Positions 16,727-26,348 are shown, numbered from the stretch's first letter. The stretch is DNA of 32,750 bases from an uncultured Lachnospiraceae bacterium (GCA_944384125.1 CALWSF010000032.1:1-32750), one strand, 5' to 3'. Numbers and translations are program-made. The notes: generated from the letters alone by a model not told the origin.

Positions 16727-17117
16727 TTTCGAGCAAAACGATAAGCCGGGTTATGTCGTTGAATGGCCATCTATCTAGGCCTGCCGTCGCCGGCAGGCTC
16801 AAGCGACCTACCCGGGAGCAGACGGGCCGCCTTGCGCCCCCTGTTCGGTCTTGCTTCGGATGGGGTTTACATGTGCCCCGGCTGTTACCAGCCGGGCGGT
16901 AGTCTCTTACACTGCCCTTCCACCCTTACCCTCGCAGATAACACAGTCAGACAGGCTGTCTTTCTGCATATCTGCTGCGGCGGTATATTTCTGTTGCACT
17001 GTCCTTGGAGTCGCCTCCACCAGACGTTATCTGGCATCCTGCCCTGTGAAGCCCGGACTTTCCTCATCTGCGGCCTTTCGGCACCTGCAGCTGCGGCCAT
17101 TTGTCTTACTCGAAACG
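16727..17117 (-). ncRNA. rnpB: RNase P RNA, class A
   Basis: The catalytic RNA of RNase P, which matures tRNA 5' ends. On the minus strand the conserved core reads in order: GAGGAAAGTCCGGGCTTC, CAGTGCAACAGAAA, GGGTAAGGGTGGAAGGG, GTAAGAGACTACCGC, GAAGCAAGACCGAACAGGGG, GGGTAGGTCGCTTGAG, GGCCTAGATAGATGGCC and ACATAACCCGGCTTA. The helices match the class A (E. coli-like) layout rather than the Bacillus class B. The ends pair as P1: TTTCGAG near the 5' end with CTCGAAA at the 3' end. The 5' end is set from the promoter and may be off by a few bases. Confidence 0.96.
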
Positions 17118-17123
17118 ATATTT

Positions 17124-17152
17124 ATTCTACCCCACTTTTTTCTGTTTGTCTA
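17124..17152 (-). promoter_or_regulatory. Promoter of rnpB
   Basis: TAGACA (-35, 17152-17147) and TAGAAT (-10, 17129-17124) are separated by 17 bases. The predicted start near 17117 coincides with the 5' end of helix P1. Confidence 0.82.
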
Positions 17153-17204
17153 CACCTGATTGCATGAACATCCGCTGCGGCTGTCAGACCGCGGGTATTT
17201 TTCC

Positions 17205-18857
17205 TCACACATTGAAACAGCTTCCCCCTATAAATTCACGCAGAATTGAATTCTGAGGAATCTGCTCGCTGCTGACTCCAAGAAAATAATCCAGGAATTT
17301 AAGAATCCGTTTGGCCTCACTGTATTCCGCCGAATCACGGGGAATGCTGTAAAGAATCGGCTCTGCATACTGTTTGAGCACCGCCAGCTCATAAAGGAGC
17401 GCCGAATTGAACATCACATCCGCCTCCTCCTGATAGGGAAAGATGTTTCTCTCCTCTCCCCGTCTCACGGAATCCCACATCCGGATCGTAACCTGCGCGG
17501 ACGAACCGCGGGTACGGGCATCCCTGATCATCCTGCGGATCAGACGCCCGTCAGTGCTTGGAATCCGGTTATGCTCATCTACATTAAGCTGCGTCAGGGC
17601 GCTGATGTATATCTTGAACTTATTGTCTCTGGGAAGTGCATAGGACAAAGCATCATTAAGGCAGTGAATTCCCTCTATCACAAGGATATCATCCTTTCCC
17701 AGTTTGAGAAAATCCCCCCGGTACTCCCGCTCTCCCGCAACGAAATTGTAGACCGGCATCTCAATCTGCTTTCCGGCAAGAAGATCCTCCATATCTGCAT
17801 TGAATTTTTTAAGATCAATGCACTCAAGAGCTTCATAGTCATAATTCCCGTTCTCGTCTCTCGGACTGTTTACCCGGTTTACAAAATAATTATCCACTGC
17901 AATAGGATGAGGTTTCAGTCCCAGAGCACTCAGCTGTATGGAGAGACGGTGTGAAAAGGTCGTTTTTCCTGAGGAGGACGGCCCTGCGATCATAACCATC
18001 TTCCGTCCGGACAAAGCAATCTTCTCCGCAATATCGCCAATCTTTTTTTCCTGCAGAGCCTCCTGCATCAGGATCAGATCGTTCATTCTGCCCTGCGCAA
18101 TTGCTTCATTGAGTGTCCCGACATTGAATACTCCCAGCTTCTTGCCCCATCTCTCCGATTCCTTCTGCACATCAAAAAGCTTTCTCTGGGGACTGAGAGG
18201 ATAGAGCTTCTCCGGCTCTCTCCTGGACGGCAGAATCAGGACAAATCCCTCGTCATACAGCTGAAGATCAAAATACTTGATATACCCGGTACTCATAACC
18301 ATATATCCGTAAAAATAATCCTCAAAATTTTCAATACTGTATATATTGACTCTGGACACCCGTCTGTATGTAAAAAGTTTTTCCTTGTCATACATACCAT
18401 GATACCGGAAAAGCTCCACAGCATCGTCTGTATTCTCACTTCTCTTCTGAAGCGGAAGATTTTTTTCAACAAGACGGCGCATTTCCGCCTTAACGCGATT
18501 AAGAAGCTCCTGACTGAGCTGTATCTGCCCCTCCGGTTCTATGTAAAGTCCGTTTCCCATGGAAAAGCAGACCGTAAGCTTCTTCACATTTTCCTTGCCT
18601 GCCACATCAAAAAACGCCTTCAGCATCAGAAAAACCGCACTCCGCTGGTAAGCCATAAAACCTGCTGTATCCCTGGCGGTAATAAATTCCAGTGTACAGT
18701 CTGATTTCAGTGTCTTATGAAGTTCTCTGAGGCGCCCGTTTACCGATACAAGAAGGATATCATTCTCCACTTCTGACTGGAACTGCGAAGCGATCGTCCC
18801 ATACGGCGTCCCCTGTTCATATTCTTTCTTTTTCAGGCCAATTGTCACTGTCGGCAT
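17205..18857 (-). CDS. TGS/ThrRS-like domain fused to a uridine kinase-type nucleoside kinase
   Basis: A 550-residue fusion. About residues 1-65 form a TGS-like ubiquitin fold, and 66-210 resemble the second N-terminal (editing-type) domain of threonyl-tRNA synthetase. Residues 285-490 are a P-loop phosphoribulokinase/uridine kinase domain with GPSSSGKT (292-299), VDNYFVNR and VIEGIHCLND. The histidine pair expected of a ThrRS editing site is replaced (AYQRSAVFLM), so tRNA editing is unlikely. Such fusions are widespread in Firmicutes and usually named nucleoside kinase; the natural substrate is uncertain. ATG 18857 follows GGAGGACAATCGA. The rnpB promoter starts just downstream. Confidence 0.88.
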   Translation of the reverse strand: MPTVTIGLKKKEYEQGTPYGTIASQFQSEVENDILLVSVNGRLRELHKTLKSDCTLEFITARDTAGFMAYQRSAVFLMLKAFFDVAGKENVKKLTVCFSMGNGLYIEPEGQIQLSQELLNRVKAEMRRLVEKNLPLQKRSENTDDAVELFRYHGMYDKEKLFTYRRVSRVNIYSIENFEDYFYGYMVMSTGYIKYFDLQLYDEGFVLILPSRREPEKLYPLSPQRKLFDVQKESERWGKKLGVFNVGTLNEAIAQGRMNDLILMQEALQEKKIGDIAEKIALSGRKMVMIAGPSSSGKTTFSHRLSIQLSALGLKPHPIAVDNYFVNRVNSPRDENGNYDYEALECIDLKKFNADMEDLLAGKQIEMPVYNFVAGEREYRGDFLKLGKDDILVIEGIHCLNDALSYALPRDNKFKIYISALTQLNVDEHNRIPSTDGRLIRRMIRDARTRGSSAQVTIRMWDSVRRGEERNIFPYQEEADVMFNSALLYELAVLKQYAEPILYSIPRDSAEYSEAKRILKFLDYFLGVSSEQIPQNSILREFIGGSCFNV

Positions 18858-18899
18858 TCGATTGTCCTCCTTCCGATATGTTCTCTGCAGACAGAACTG

Positions 18900-19700
18900 T
18901 CACAGAACACAGCTGGGAAACGCTTCCCTCTCTTTTAAGATCTGAATATCGCCTCCCAGTATCTTACTCAGATGATTTTCCATAAATTCCGTAAAAATAT
19001 GCTCTATTCCATAATGCCCGGCATCGATTACGGCCATATTGCAGGCCACAGCGTCAATCCCCTCATGATGGCTGACATCGCCGGTTATATAAACCTGTGC
19101 CCCCCACCGGATTGCCTCCTTTGCCGTACTGCCTCCGGCTCCCGGACACACCGCGATTCGCTGAAGTTTCGTCTCTGAATCCACATCCCCGAATACAGAT
19201 ACGGCGGACAGGCCAAAGGCCTCTTTCGTCTTTTCAGCCATCTCTCTGAGCGTCAGACCTCCCGAAATCAGACCTGTAACACCGATTCCGTAAGGTATGC
19301 CGCTCTCCGTACTTCCCATCTGCTCCAGAACATGCACATCCGTAAGCCCCAGGCGCCTGCCCGCCAGTTCTCCCATACACCCCGGTGCCGAATCGAAATT
19401 GGTGTGCATGGCATAATAGGAAATATCCCGCTGAATCAGCCGGAGAATCCGCCGGCTGATGAAATCCTGATCGTTTACTTTATAAAGAGGCTTGAAAATC
19501 AGGGGATGATGGGTAATGAGCATATCAGCCCCCGCCTCCTCAGCCTGGGCAATCGCAGCTTCCGTTGCATCCACCGCAAGAAAAACAGTCCCAACTTCTT
19601 TATCCATACGCCCCGCCAGAAGCCCCGGATTATCCCATTCACACGCCATGGAAGGCGGTGCCAGCCGTTCCAGTATTTCAATTATCTCACTGCATTTCAT
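18900..19700 (-). CDS. Nif3-like dinuclear metal-centre protein (YqfO family)
   Basis: A 266-residue Nif3/YqfO/YbgI family member, a toroidal hexamer with two metals per subunit. Metal-ligand segments are ITHHPLIFKP (near 62) and DAGHYGIEH (near 227), with HTNFD between. The length matches members without the PII-like insert. The family is often labelled GTP cyclohydrolase type 2 homolog, but its biological role is not settled. It overlaps trmK by 14 bases, so the two are translationally coupled, as in many Firmicutes where trmK and this gene follow rpoD. Confidence 0.92.
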   Translation of the reverse strand: MKCSEIIEILERLAPPSMACEWDNPGLLAGRMDKEVGTVFLAVDATEAAIAQAEEAGADMLITHHPLIFKPLYKVNDQDFISRRILRLIQRDISYYAMHTNFDSAPGCMGELAGRRLGLTDVHVLEQMGSTESGIPYGIGVTGLISGGLTLREMAEKTKEAFGLSAVSVFGDVDSETKLQRIAVCPGAGGSTAKEAIRWGAQVYITGDVSHHEGIDAVACNMAVIDAGHYGIEHIFTEFMENHLSKILGGDIQILKEREAFPSCVL

Positions 19701-20454
19701 GCTCTGCCTCCTCTATCATCAAAAGCTGTCTCTCAAGTTCCCTGATGCGCCCTTCAATTCTCTCCTCTGCTGCTCCTTCGTTCTTCTCTTTTATGTATTC
19801 TCCGGACACAGAGCCTTTTTCTTTTGCTGTCCGGCGCAGGGAAGAAAGTATGTCCTCTGCCGCCCGGCGCTCTTTTTTCAGATATTCCCGAAGCACCGGA
19901 TCTCTCTGGCGCAGAAGGAGCGGGCCGTAAATATACTCCATTTCCCTCTGAAGCTTCATCTGCCCTCTGGCAGCTTCCATAATCACATAATACTTGCCCG
20001 CGTCCCGGATCATCGCCTCTCTGAGAAGAATAAATCCGTTTGCCTCCAGAAAATAACGGACACTGGCCTGTTCAGACTGCGGCGAGAGAATAAACCGCTC
20101 CCGGTTCTCCTCCCAGGTCTCCCACACCCGGCGCCCTGCTTTAAGAATACGACAGATAAGTTCTCCGCCCATCCCGGCAATTACCACAGTGTCAGCCTCT
20201 CCGGGCATGAGTGCTTCCAGACCGTCAGAAAGACGAAGTTCGATTCTGTCCTCAAGTCCCCGCTCACGCACATGTGCCTCTGCCCTCTCCAGCGGTCCTC
20301 TGCGCACGTCCATGGCAATTGCAGACGGACATCTTCCTGACTGCGTCAGATACACCGGAATATACCCGTGATCCGTTCCCACGTCGGCAACGCGGCTCCC
20401 GTCTCTCACAAAGGATGCAATGAGTTCCAGACGCTTTGAAAGCTTCATCTCCAT
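19687..20454 (-). CDS. trmK: tRNA (adenine-22-N1)-methyltransferase
   Basis: TrmK methylates N1 of A22 in tRNA using S-adenosylmethionine. From ATG 20454 it has 255 residues and starts MEMKLSKRLELIASFV, as the family does, with GAGGAG seven bases upstream; a GTG five codons earlier overlaps the rpoD stop and is less likely. The SAM-binding loop VADVGTDHGYIPVYL (about 19-33) and the catalytic-region VIAGMGGELI (about 85-94) are clear. The C-terminal third is charged and probably coiled coil. It lies 11 bases after rpoD. Confidence 0.93.
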   Translation of the reverse strand: MEMKLSKRLELIASFVRDGSRVADVGTDHGYIPVYLTQSGRCPSAIAMDVRRGPLERAEAHVRERGLEDRIELRLSDGLEALMPGEADTVVIAGMGGELICRILKAGRRVWETWEENRERFILSPQSEQASVRYFLEANGFILLREAMIRDAGKYYVIMEAARGQMKLQREMEYIYGPLLLRQRDPVLREYLKKERRAAEDILSSLRRTAKEKGSVSGEYIKEKNEGAAEERIEGRIRELERQLLMIEEAEHEMQ

Positions 20455-20465
20455 ATCTATGCTCC

Positions 20466-21587
20466 TCACTCGTCCAGATAGTCCTTAAGCTTTTTGCTCC
20501 GGCTGGGATGGCGCAGTTTTCTGAGCGCCTTTGCCTCAATCTGCCGGATACGTTCTCTGGTCACATTGAACTCTTTTCCGACTTCCTCCAGAGTTCTGGG
20601 CCGTCCGTCATCCAGACCGAACCTTAAGCGGAGCACCTTCTGCTCCCGCTCTGTAAGTGTATCAAGGACCTCCATCAGCTGCTCATGAAGCAGCGTGTAG
20701 GTAGCCGCATCCACCGGCACCTGAACATGATCATCCTGAATGAAGTCTCCCAGATGACTGTCCTCCTCCTCGCCGATGGGCGTCTCAAGAGACACCGGAT
20801 CCTGCGAGATCTTCATAATCTCTCTTACCCGATCCACAGGCATGTCCATGCGCTTTGCAATCTCCTCCGGCTGCGGCTCCCTTCCCAGCTCCTGCAGAAG
20901 CTGTCTGGAAGTCCGGATCAGACGGTTAATCGTCTCCACCATATGAACCGGAATCCGTATGGTTCTGGCCTGATCCGCGATAGACCGGGTAATCGCCTGA
21001 CGGATCCACCATGTAGCGTATGTGCTGAATTTAAATCCCTTGGAATAATCGTATTTCTCCACTGCCTTGATAAGGCCCAGGTTTCCCTCCTGGATCAGAT
21101 CCAGAAACTGCATTCCCCGGCCTACGTAACGCTTTGCAATGCTGACAACAAGGCGCAGATTTGCCTCCGCCAGACGTTTCTTTGCAGACTCATCCCCCAG
21201 CTCCATCCGCTTTGCCAGTTCAATCTCCTCCTCCGGTGTAAGAAGCGGGACTTTTCCGATCTCCTTTAAATACATACGGACCGGATCTTCAATATTAATG
21301 CCCTCCGGCACCGAAAGATCCAGATTTTCCACATCCAGATCTTCCTCCTCGTCCATCTCTTCATCAATAAACAGATCGGGATCAATATCAATGTCCTCAT
21401 CAAACTGCAGGACATCTACCTTGTTGTTTTCCAGAAAATCATAGATTTGATCCATCCGATCAGGGCTCAATATCTCGCCATGGAAAAAATTAAGAATTTC
21501 TTTGTTGTCCAACACATTTTTCTTGCTCTTTGCAAGATCCAAAAGCTGCGTCAGTTTTTCTTCAAAAGTCGCTGTTTTCTCTTCCAT
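20466..21587 (-). CDS. rpoD: RNA polymerase primary sigma factor (sigma-A)
   Basis: The housekeeping sigma factor. From ATG 21587 it has 373 residues. A short region 1.1-like N-terminus and a very acidic linker precede region 1.2/2 ([57 protein letters not shown]), region 3, and region 4.2 ([18 protein letters not shown]). An ATG six codons upstream lacks a ribosome site, whereas AAGGATGGAAGAAC precedes 21587. It follows dnaG by 38 bases, the conserved macromolecular-synthesis arrangement. Confidence 0.97.
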   Translation of the reverse strand: MEEKTATFEEKLTQLLDLAKSKKNVLDNKEILNFFHGEILSPDRMDQIYDFLENNKVDVLQFDEDIDIDPDLFIDEEMDEEEDLDVENLDLSVPEGINIEDPVRMYLKEIGKVPLLTPEEEIELAKRMELGDESAKKRLAEANLRLVVSIAKRYVGRGMQFLDLIQEGNLGLIKAVEKYDYSKGFKFSTYATWWIRQAITRSIADQARTIRIPVHMVETINRLIRTSRQLLQELGREPQPEEIAKRMDMPVDRVREIMKISQDPVSLETPIGEEEDSHLGDFIQDDHVQVPVDAATYTLLHEQLMEVLDTLTEREQKVLRLRFGLDDGRPRTLEEVGKEFNVTRERIRQIEAKALRKLRHPSRSKKLKDYLDE

Positions 21588-21625
21588 GTTCTTCCATCCT
21601 TCCATAGCTTAATTATATTTCTTCC

Positions 21626-23410
21626 TCAGTCAAGTGAAATATGAAGTCCGGCAAGCCCGGCCTGTTCGCGAATCAGTCTCTGGAGCTCATCCAGATCGGT
21701 TACCCGCCGAATCCGGCTGTCCAGACTGTTCTTTTTTATCCGGCGGACTGTCTCGGAAAATGCTTTCTTCTGTTCCTCATTGCTGAGAGATTCTTCAAGG
21801 CTCGCATTGAAAAGTGCCGCAACCTCCCTGTAATTTCCCTCATCGTCAATAAAACGGTTCAGAATCGCCGCCGGATTTACCGCTCCTTCTTCATGGGCGG
21901 CAAACACCTGTGCTGCCGCCTCCCGGTAAAGCTCATTGCTGAAATCCTCCGGTCCTATAATTCCCTCTATCCTGTCAAAAAGAGAAGGCTCTTCGATAAG
22001 CCAGGTTAAAAGAAGGCGCTCCGACCTTCTGATTCCCTCCTCCGGATCTTTTTTCTTTCCCGGACGGCGGATATTTCTGTCCGTCTCCTCTCTGTCCTCA
22101 TCCCGGACACCCAGGCCTGTCCCGTAACGGCTTCCCAGCTGATTTACCAGCCGTTTCAGATCCTCATAATTGATAAAGAACTCACGGGCTACCGCCTGAA
22201 TATAATTGTCTCTTTCCAGAGGCTCTGAAAATTCCAGAAGTTTTCTGGCCGTCTGATTATAAAACGCCGTCTTCTGCTCCGGATCTTCCAGATTATATCC
22301 CTGCCGGATTGTCTGAATCTCAAACAGAAAACTGTTCTGAGCCGCATCAATGCGCTTTCTGAACTCTTCCGCTCCCAGATTCTTTATAAACTCATCCGGA
22401 TCTTTATATGGCTTCATGCTGAGAACCTTTGTGGAGATTCCCTCCCTTTTCAGGATCGGTATCGCCCTCAGGGCTGCCTTTATTCCGGCCCCGTCACTGT
22501 CATACGTGAGAATTACCTGCTCTGTGTACCGCTTTAACAGCGCGGCGTGCTGCTGTGTCAGTGCCGTTCCAAGAGACGCCACCGCATTGGTAAAACCGGC
22601 CTGGTGCATGGCAATCACATCCATGTATCCCTCACACAGCAGCATATATTTCTGGCGGGCCGTTCTGGCATAATTGAGCCCGTAGAGATTCCGGCTTTTA
22701 TCAAAAAGCCTTGTCTCCGGGGAATTCAGGTACTTGGGCTCGCCCGATCCCATTACCCGTCCCCCGAAACCGATAACCCGGCTGTTGACATCCATAATCG
22801 GGAACATCACACGGTTCCAGAACTTATCTCTGGCTCCTCTCTCCTCAATGGTAACGAGCCCTGTCTCCTTCAATATATCATCGTCATATCCCCGGCTCTT
22901 CAGATACCGGTACAGATCATCACTTGTCTTGTTGGAATACCCCAGACCAAATCTGCGGATCGTATCATTCGTGAGTCCTCTTCCCGCCAGATAATCGCTC
23001 CCGGCCTTTCCCTGGGGCTGTCTGAGCTGATAATAAAAATAACCGGCTGCCAGCTTGTTTATCTCCAGGAGAACAGCCTTTCTGTCCGCCGCTTCCCTGG
23101 CCTCCTTTGAATATTCCATCTTGGGAAGCTTTACGCCGGCCCGATCTGCCAGCATCTCCACAGCTTCCCGGAAGGAATAATTTTCATACTCCATAACAAA
23201 AGTTATCACATTTCCGCTGACGCCGCAGCCAAAGCAGTGATACATCTGCCTGGAAGGAGAAACAGAAAAAGAAGGCGATTTTTCATGGTGAAACGGACAG
23301 AGCCCGAACAGATTGCTGCCCTTCTTCTGAAGCTTCACATACCCGGAAATAATATCCACGATGTCGCTCCGCATTCTGACTTCTTCTATCACATCCTCCG
23401 GATAGTACAT
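21626..23410 (-). CDS. dnaG: DNA primase
   Basis: It synthesises RNA primers at the replication fork. The 594-residue protein has the N-terminal zinc ribbon with Cys38, His41, Cys59 and Cys62 (CPFHHEKSPSF, CFGCG), then the catalytic core (IMDVNSRVIGFGGRVMG), the TOPRIM motif LLCEGYMDVIAMHQAG, and DSDGAG. The C-terminal part (about 430-594) is the helicase-binding region. ATG 23410 has AGGAGG ten bases upstream. It is 15 bases from the dgt stop, so dgt, dnaG, rpoD, trmK and nif3 probably share a transcript. Confidence 0.97.
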   Translation of the reverse strand: MYYPEDVIEEVRMRSDIVDIISGYVKLQKKGSNLFGLCPFHHEKSPSFSVSPSRQMYHCFGCGVSGNVITFVMEYENYSFREAVEMLADRAGVKLPKMEYSKEAREAADRKAVLLEINKLAAGYFYYQLRQPQGKAGSDYLAGRGLTNDTIRRFGLGYSNKTSDDLYRYLKSRGYDDDILKETGLVTIEERGARDKFWNRVMFPIMDVNSRVIGFGGRVMGSGEPKYLNSPETRLFDKSRNLYGLNYARTARQKYMLLCEGYMDVIAMHQAGFTNAVASLGTALTQQHAALLKRYTEQVILTYDSDGAGIKAALRAIPILKREGISTKVLSMKPYKDPDEFIKNLGAEEFRKRIDAAQNSFLFEIQTIRQGYNLEDPEQKTAFYNQTARKLLEFSEPLERDNYIQAVAREFFINYEDLKRLVNQLGSRYGTGLGVRDEDREETDRNIRRPGKKKDPEEGIRRSERLLLTWLIEEPSLFDRIEGIIGPEDFSNELYREAAAQVFAAHEEGAVNPAAILNRFIDDEGNYREVAALFNASLEESLSNEEQKKAFSETVRRIKKNSLDSRIRRVTDLDELQRLIREQAGLAGLHISLD

Positions 23411-23425
23411 GAAATAAAAACCTCC

Positions 23426-24430
23426 TTATACCTTCCATGACTTGGGTACAAAAAGCTCTGTAAACCTGTCAATGGCGTATATATCCGTCATGCCCGCAAT
23501 GTAATCGCACACAACGCGCTCCTCTGTCTCGCCCTGCTCCATCATCATGCGGTACTCCTCCGGAAGCTCATCAGTATGCTTCATATAATACTCATACAGC
23601 ATGACTATCATCTGCTGGGCTTTTCCCTCCTCAGCCTTGGCAATGCCGTTCTGGTAAACATTTTCAAACATCCATCTGCGCAGGCCATGCATCGCACTCT
23701 CCATCCCCGGCGACATGGCAATTACAGGTTTTCCCAGACTCTGTTCGATAATGTCATGTATCATTGTATTCAGCCGCTCTCTGACACTGTTTCCCAGAAG
23801 ATCCGTGTACTCGGACGGAAGATCCTTTTCTTCAAATATCTTACCCCGAATCGCGTCATCAATGTCATGATTTATATAGGCAATTTTGTCAGAAAGACGT
23901 ACAATATGGCCTTCCAGTGTGGATGGATTTCCGCTGGTGCGGTGATTCATAATTCCATCCCGCACTTCCCAGGTAAGATTGAGTCCCTTTCCTTTTTTTT
24001 CCAGAACCTCCACAACACGGACACTCTGCTTATAGTGGGCAAATCCCTCACTGCAGAGTCTGTCAAGAATTGCCTCCCCCGAATGACCGAACGGTGTGTG
24101 CCCCAGATCGTGGCCGAGAGCAATGGCCTCCGTCAGCGCCTCGTTAAGACGCAGGGCTTTCGCGATCGTCCGGGCAATCTGGGACACCTCCAGCGTATGT
24201 GTGAGGCGGGTGCGGTAATGATCGCCCTCCGGAGCCAGAAACACCTGTGTTTTGTGCTTCAGTCTCCGGAACGACTTACTGTGCAGTATCCGGTCACGAT
24301 CTCTCTGATATTCAGGCCGGATATCGCAGAGCGGTTCCTGCCGGTCACGGCCTTTTGTATCCGCACTCAAGGAGGCGTAGGGACTTAAGTACTCTTTTTC
24401 CCACTTCTCTGTTGTTTCCCTGATATTCAT
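23426..24430 (-). CDS. dgt: dGTP triphosphohydrolase-like HD-domain protein
   Basis: A 334-residue HD-superfamily protein of the deoxynucleoside triphosphate triphosphohydrolase family, which removes triphosphate from dNTPs. Metal ligands are His78 (RLTHTLEVSQ), His107-Asp108 (LGHDLGHTPFGHSGE) and the aspartate in LSDKIAYINHDIDD. It starts the dnaG-rpoD cluster. In this position in clostridia it presumably affects nucleotide pools at replication, but substrate preference cannot be read from the sequence. ATG 24430 has only a weak site (GGGTGGGATCAGG). Confidence 0.93.
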   Translation of the reverse strand: MNIRETTEKWEKEYLSPYASLSADTKGRDRQEPLCDIRPEYQRDRDRILHSKSFRRLKHKTQVFLAPEGDHYRTRLTHTLEVSQIARTIAKALRLNEALTEAIALGHDLGHTPFGHSGEAILDRLCSEGFAHYKQSVRVVEVLEKKGKGLNLTWEVRDGIMNHRTSGNPSTLEGHIVRLSDKIAYINHDIDDAIRGKIFEEKDLPSEYTDLLGNSVRERLNTMIHDIIEQSLGKPVIAMSPGMESAMHGLRRWMFENVYQNGIAKAEEGKAQQMIVMLYEYYMKHTDELPEEYRMMMEQGETEERVVCDYIAGMTDIYAIDRFTELFVPKSWKV

Positions 24431-24495
24431 CCTGATCCCACCCTTATTCCGAACAATTTACGCAAAAACTTCGAAAGTTCCCCCATTATCTAACA

Positions 24496-24524
24496 ATCAT
24501 ACCATATTTTTTTACTTTTTGCAC
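24496..24524 (-). promoter_or_regulatory. Possible promoter of the dgt-dnaG-rpoD cluster
   Basis: TATGAT (-10, 24501-24496) lies about 65 bases before dgt in an A/T-rich gap. The hexamer 17 bases upstream, GTGCAA, is a weak -35. I see no clear terminator for the S8 protease gene in the same gap (24431-24577). Confidence 0.4.
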
Positions 24525-24577
24525 CACAAATTGAATAAAAATGGATTCCACAGAGGGGTTTTCGACGATTCGGCAGG

Positions 24578-26290
24578 CTAAAGCTCCGGAAGACTGTCAG
24601 CCACACAGAGAGTTCCATAGCCCAGCCGCTGGTTGGGGTACTCCCGCTCAACCGGAAGTCTCCCGGCTCCCTTCAGAAGATAGGCCTTGAGCTTTTCCCC
24701 GTACAGATAAGGATCGTTTCCCAGACGGATCCCCCACTCCATTAAAAGTGCAGCGCTTCCCGTCACAAAAGGAGCTGAAAAAGAAGTGCCTGTCATTGCC
24801 TCATAACCGCCTCCGGTCCGGGATGTTATGATATTTACCCCCGGCGCAGCGAGATCCGGCTTTACCATGCTGTCAAGCCTTGTAAATCCCCGTCCTGAAA
24901 AATCAGCATAGGACTGAAATGCATCGTCGTATGCCCCCACCGAAATAACCCGAGCCGCTGTGGACGGGATCGTAAGCGTCGTGTCCGGTGTCGCGTAAAG
25001 GAAATGGGTAGAGCGGTTCAGGACTATATGAGAAGGAAGCCACAGATCATATTTTCCCACCACAATTTTTTCCGGCAGGAGCCGTATTTTCCATATGCCG
25101 CTCTCAACGTAATCATATCGCGGAATAAAATCGAAATATATTTCCTGCGCCCGGCTGAAAGGGCTTGGCATTCCATAGTAGATAAGGACTGTCGTACCGG
25201 AAAATACGATTCTCTGAGAGCCCAGAACAGGACTTACAGGCCCGGTTGTCTTTCCGCCGGGACTTATAAGCTCCACAGAAAACTGATCCATATATATCTT
25301 CCACAGCTGCACCCCGATTCCCGTCTGAAAAGTATCGAGAGAAAGCTCCACATCCACCGGCTCCCCCTGTCTGAGGACTCCTGACACATGTCCCCGGCTG
25401 CTTCCCTCATTGCCTGTACCGACAATAATGGAAGTCCGTCCTGTGGCCGCCGCAGAGTCAATATATGTTTCCAGAAGGCTTGTACCGTCATGGGAACCAT
25501 AAGTATTTCCAAAGCTTAAATTGACAGCCAGAGGCATTCCCAGGGAAATTGCCCGGTTTACCGCATAATCCACTGCGCGCATAACCTCGGTCGTCCGTGG
25601 AAACGAATCTTTAAGGGACGTCCCGAGCTTCACAATCAGAAGCTCACTTTCATAGGCCACTCCCCTGTATTTCCCATCTCCTTCAAGGCCGCTTCCCGCT
25701 GCAATTCCCGCTACCGCGGTCCCGTGACCGCTGACATCGGAAGAAGGCACAATTTTCAAAGCCGCCTCCCGGGTCCCCGCCCCCAGAGCCTCATTAATCT
25801 GCTCCCGCGTATACACTTCTCCCCTGTCCTGATCCCAAAGCTCCAGTATTCTGGTGGTCCCGTCAGCATTGCGGAAGTCCATATGATAATAGTCAATTCC
25901 GGAATCAATAATGGCAATCAGAACTCCCCGCCCTGTGAGACCCGCATTATTTTCCTGCACCGGCAGAATGCAGGATTCTCTTTTCCCTTTATTGACAGAA
26001 AAAAAGAGCCTTTTAGGTTTTTCGATGTATTCGATCTGTGAAAAACCAGCCAAAGGCTCTATCAGTGATTCCGGAACACGCATAACCGCATAACCGCCGG
26101 ACAGAACAAATATTTCTGTCCCCGGCAGGGCAGCTTTTACCGTTTCCAGCTCTCCGTTGTATTTTACAATCAGCTCCCAGATTTTATCCTCACTGTCATA
26201 CCCTACGTTCAGTGCAGGCGATTTCTCCCGCTCTTCCCTGGTAGCATCCAGTGACAGATTTAAAAGGTTTTCTTTTTTCTGGCTGTTCAT
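24578..26290 (-). CDS. Csp-like subtilisin (S8 family serine protease)
   Basis: A 570-residue subtilase starting at ATG 26290; a GTG two codons earlier is an alternative. It has no signal peptide. An N-terminal prodomain-like region (about 1-95) precedes the catalytic domain with Asp129 (IIDSGID), His189 (SGHGTAVAG), the oxyanion Asn293 (GTGNEG) and Ser502 (GTSFSAPFVTG), so the triad is complete. A jellyroll-like insert lies at about 300-435. The layout matches clostridial Csp proteases, which cut the pro-form of the spore cortex hydrolase SleC during germination. A sigma-E-like promoter upstream supports a sporulation role, but no sleC is in the window, so the function stays inferred. Confidence 0.88.
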   Translation of the reverse strand: MNSQKKENLLNLSLDATREEREKSPALNVGYDSEDKIWELIVKYNGELETVKAALPGTEIFVLSGGYAVMRVPESLIEPLAGFSQIEYIEKPKRLFFSVNKGKRESCILPVQENNAGLTGRGVLIAIIDSGIDYYHMDFRNADGTTRILELWDQDRGEVYTREQINEALGAGTREAALKIVPSSDVSGHGTAVAGIAAGSGLEGDGKYRGVAYESELLIVKLGTSLKDSFPRTTEVMRAVDYAVNRAISLGMPLAVNLSFGNTYGSHDGTSLLETYIDSAAATGRTSIIVGTGNEGSSRGHVSGVLRQGEPVDVELSLDTFQTGIGVQLWKIYMDQFSVELISPGGKTTGPVSPVLGSQRIVFSGTTVLIYYGMPSPFSRAQEIYFDFIPRYDYVESGIWKIRLLPEKIVVGKYDLWLPSHIVLNRSTHFLYATPDTTLTIPSTAARVISVGAYDDAFQSYADFSGRGFTRLDSMVKPDLAAPGVNIITSRTGGGYEAMTGTSFSAPFVTGSAALLMEWGIRLGNDPYLYGEKLKAYLLKGAGRLPVEREYPNQRLGYGTLCVADSLPEL

Positions 26291-26320
26291 ACACACATCC
26301 CGTCATTTCGATTACATCTT

Positions 26321-26348
26321 AATATATGCGGCTGTGTGCAAAAATATG
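26321..26348 (-). promoter_or_regulatory. Sigma-E-like promoter of the S8 protease gene
   Basis: CATATT (-35, 26348-26343; GACATATT in full) and CATATATT (-10, 26328-26321; GCATATATT in full) are 14 bases apart, 31 bases before the start codon. This resembles the mother-cell sigma-E pattern (ATATT, 14-15 bases, CATACAAT). No sigma-A promoter with proper spacing is seen here. Confidence 0.55.

Noticed and set aside
21606-21640. Promoter directly before rpoD (TATAAT with TTGACT)
   Set aside because: The two boxes are only about 10 bases apart. A 17-base spacing gives a poor -35, so I did not list it, though an internal promoter cannot be excluded.
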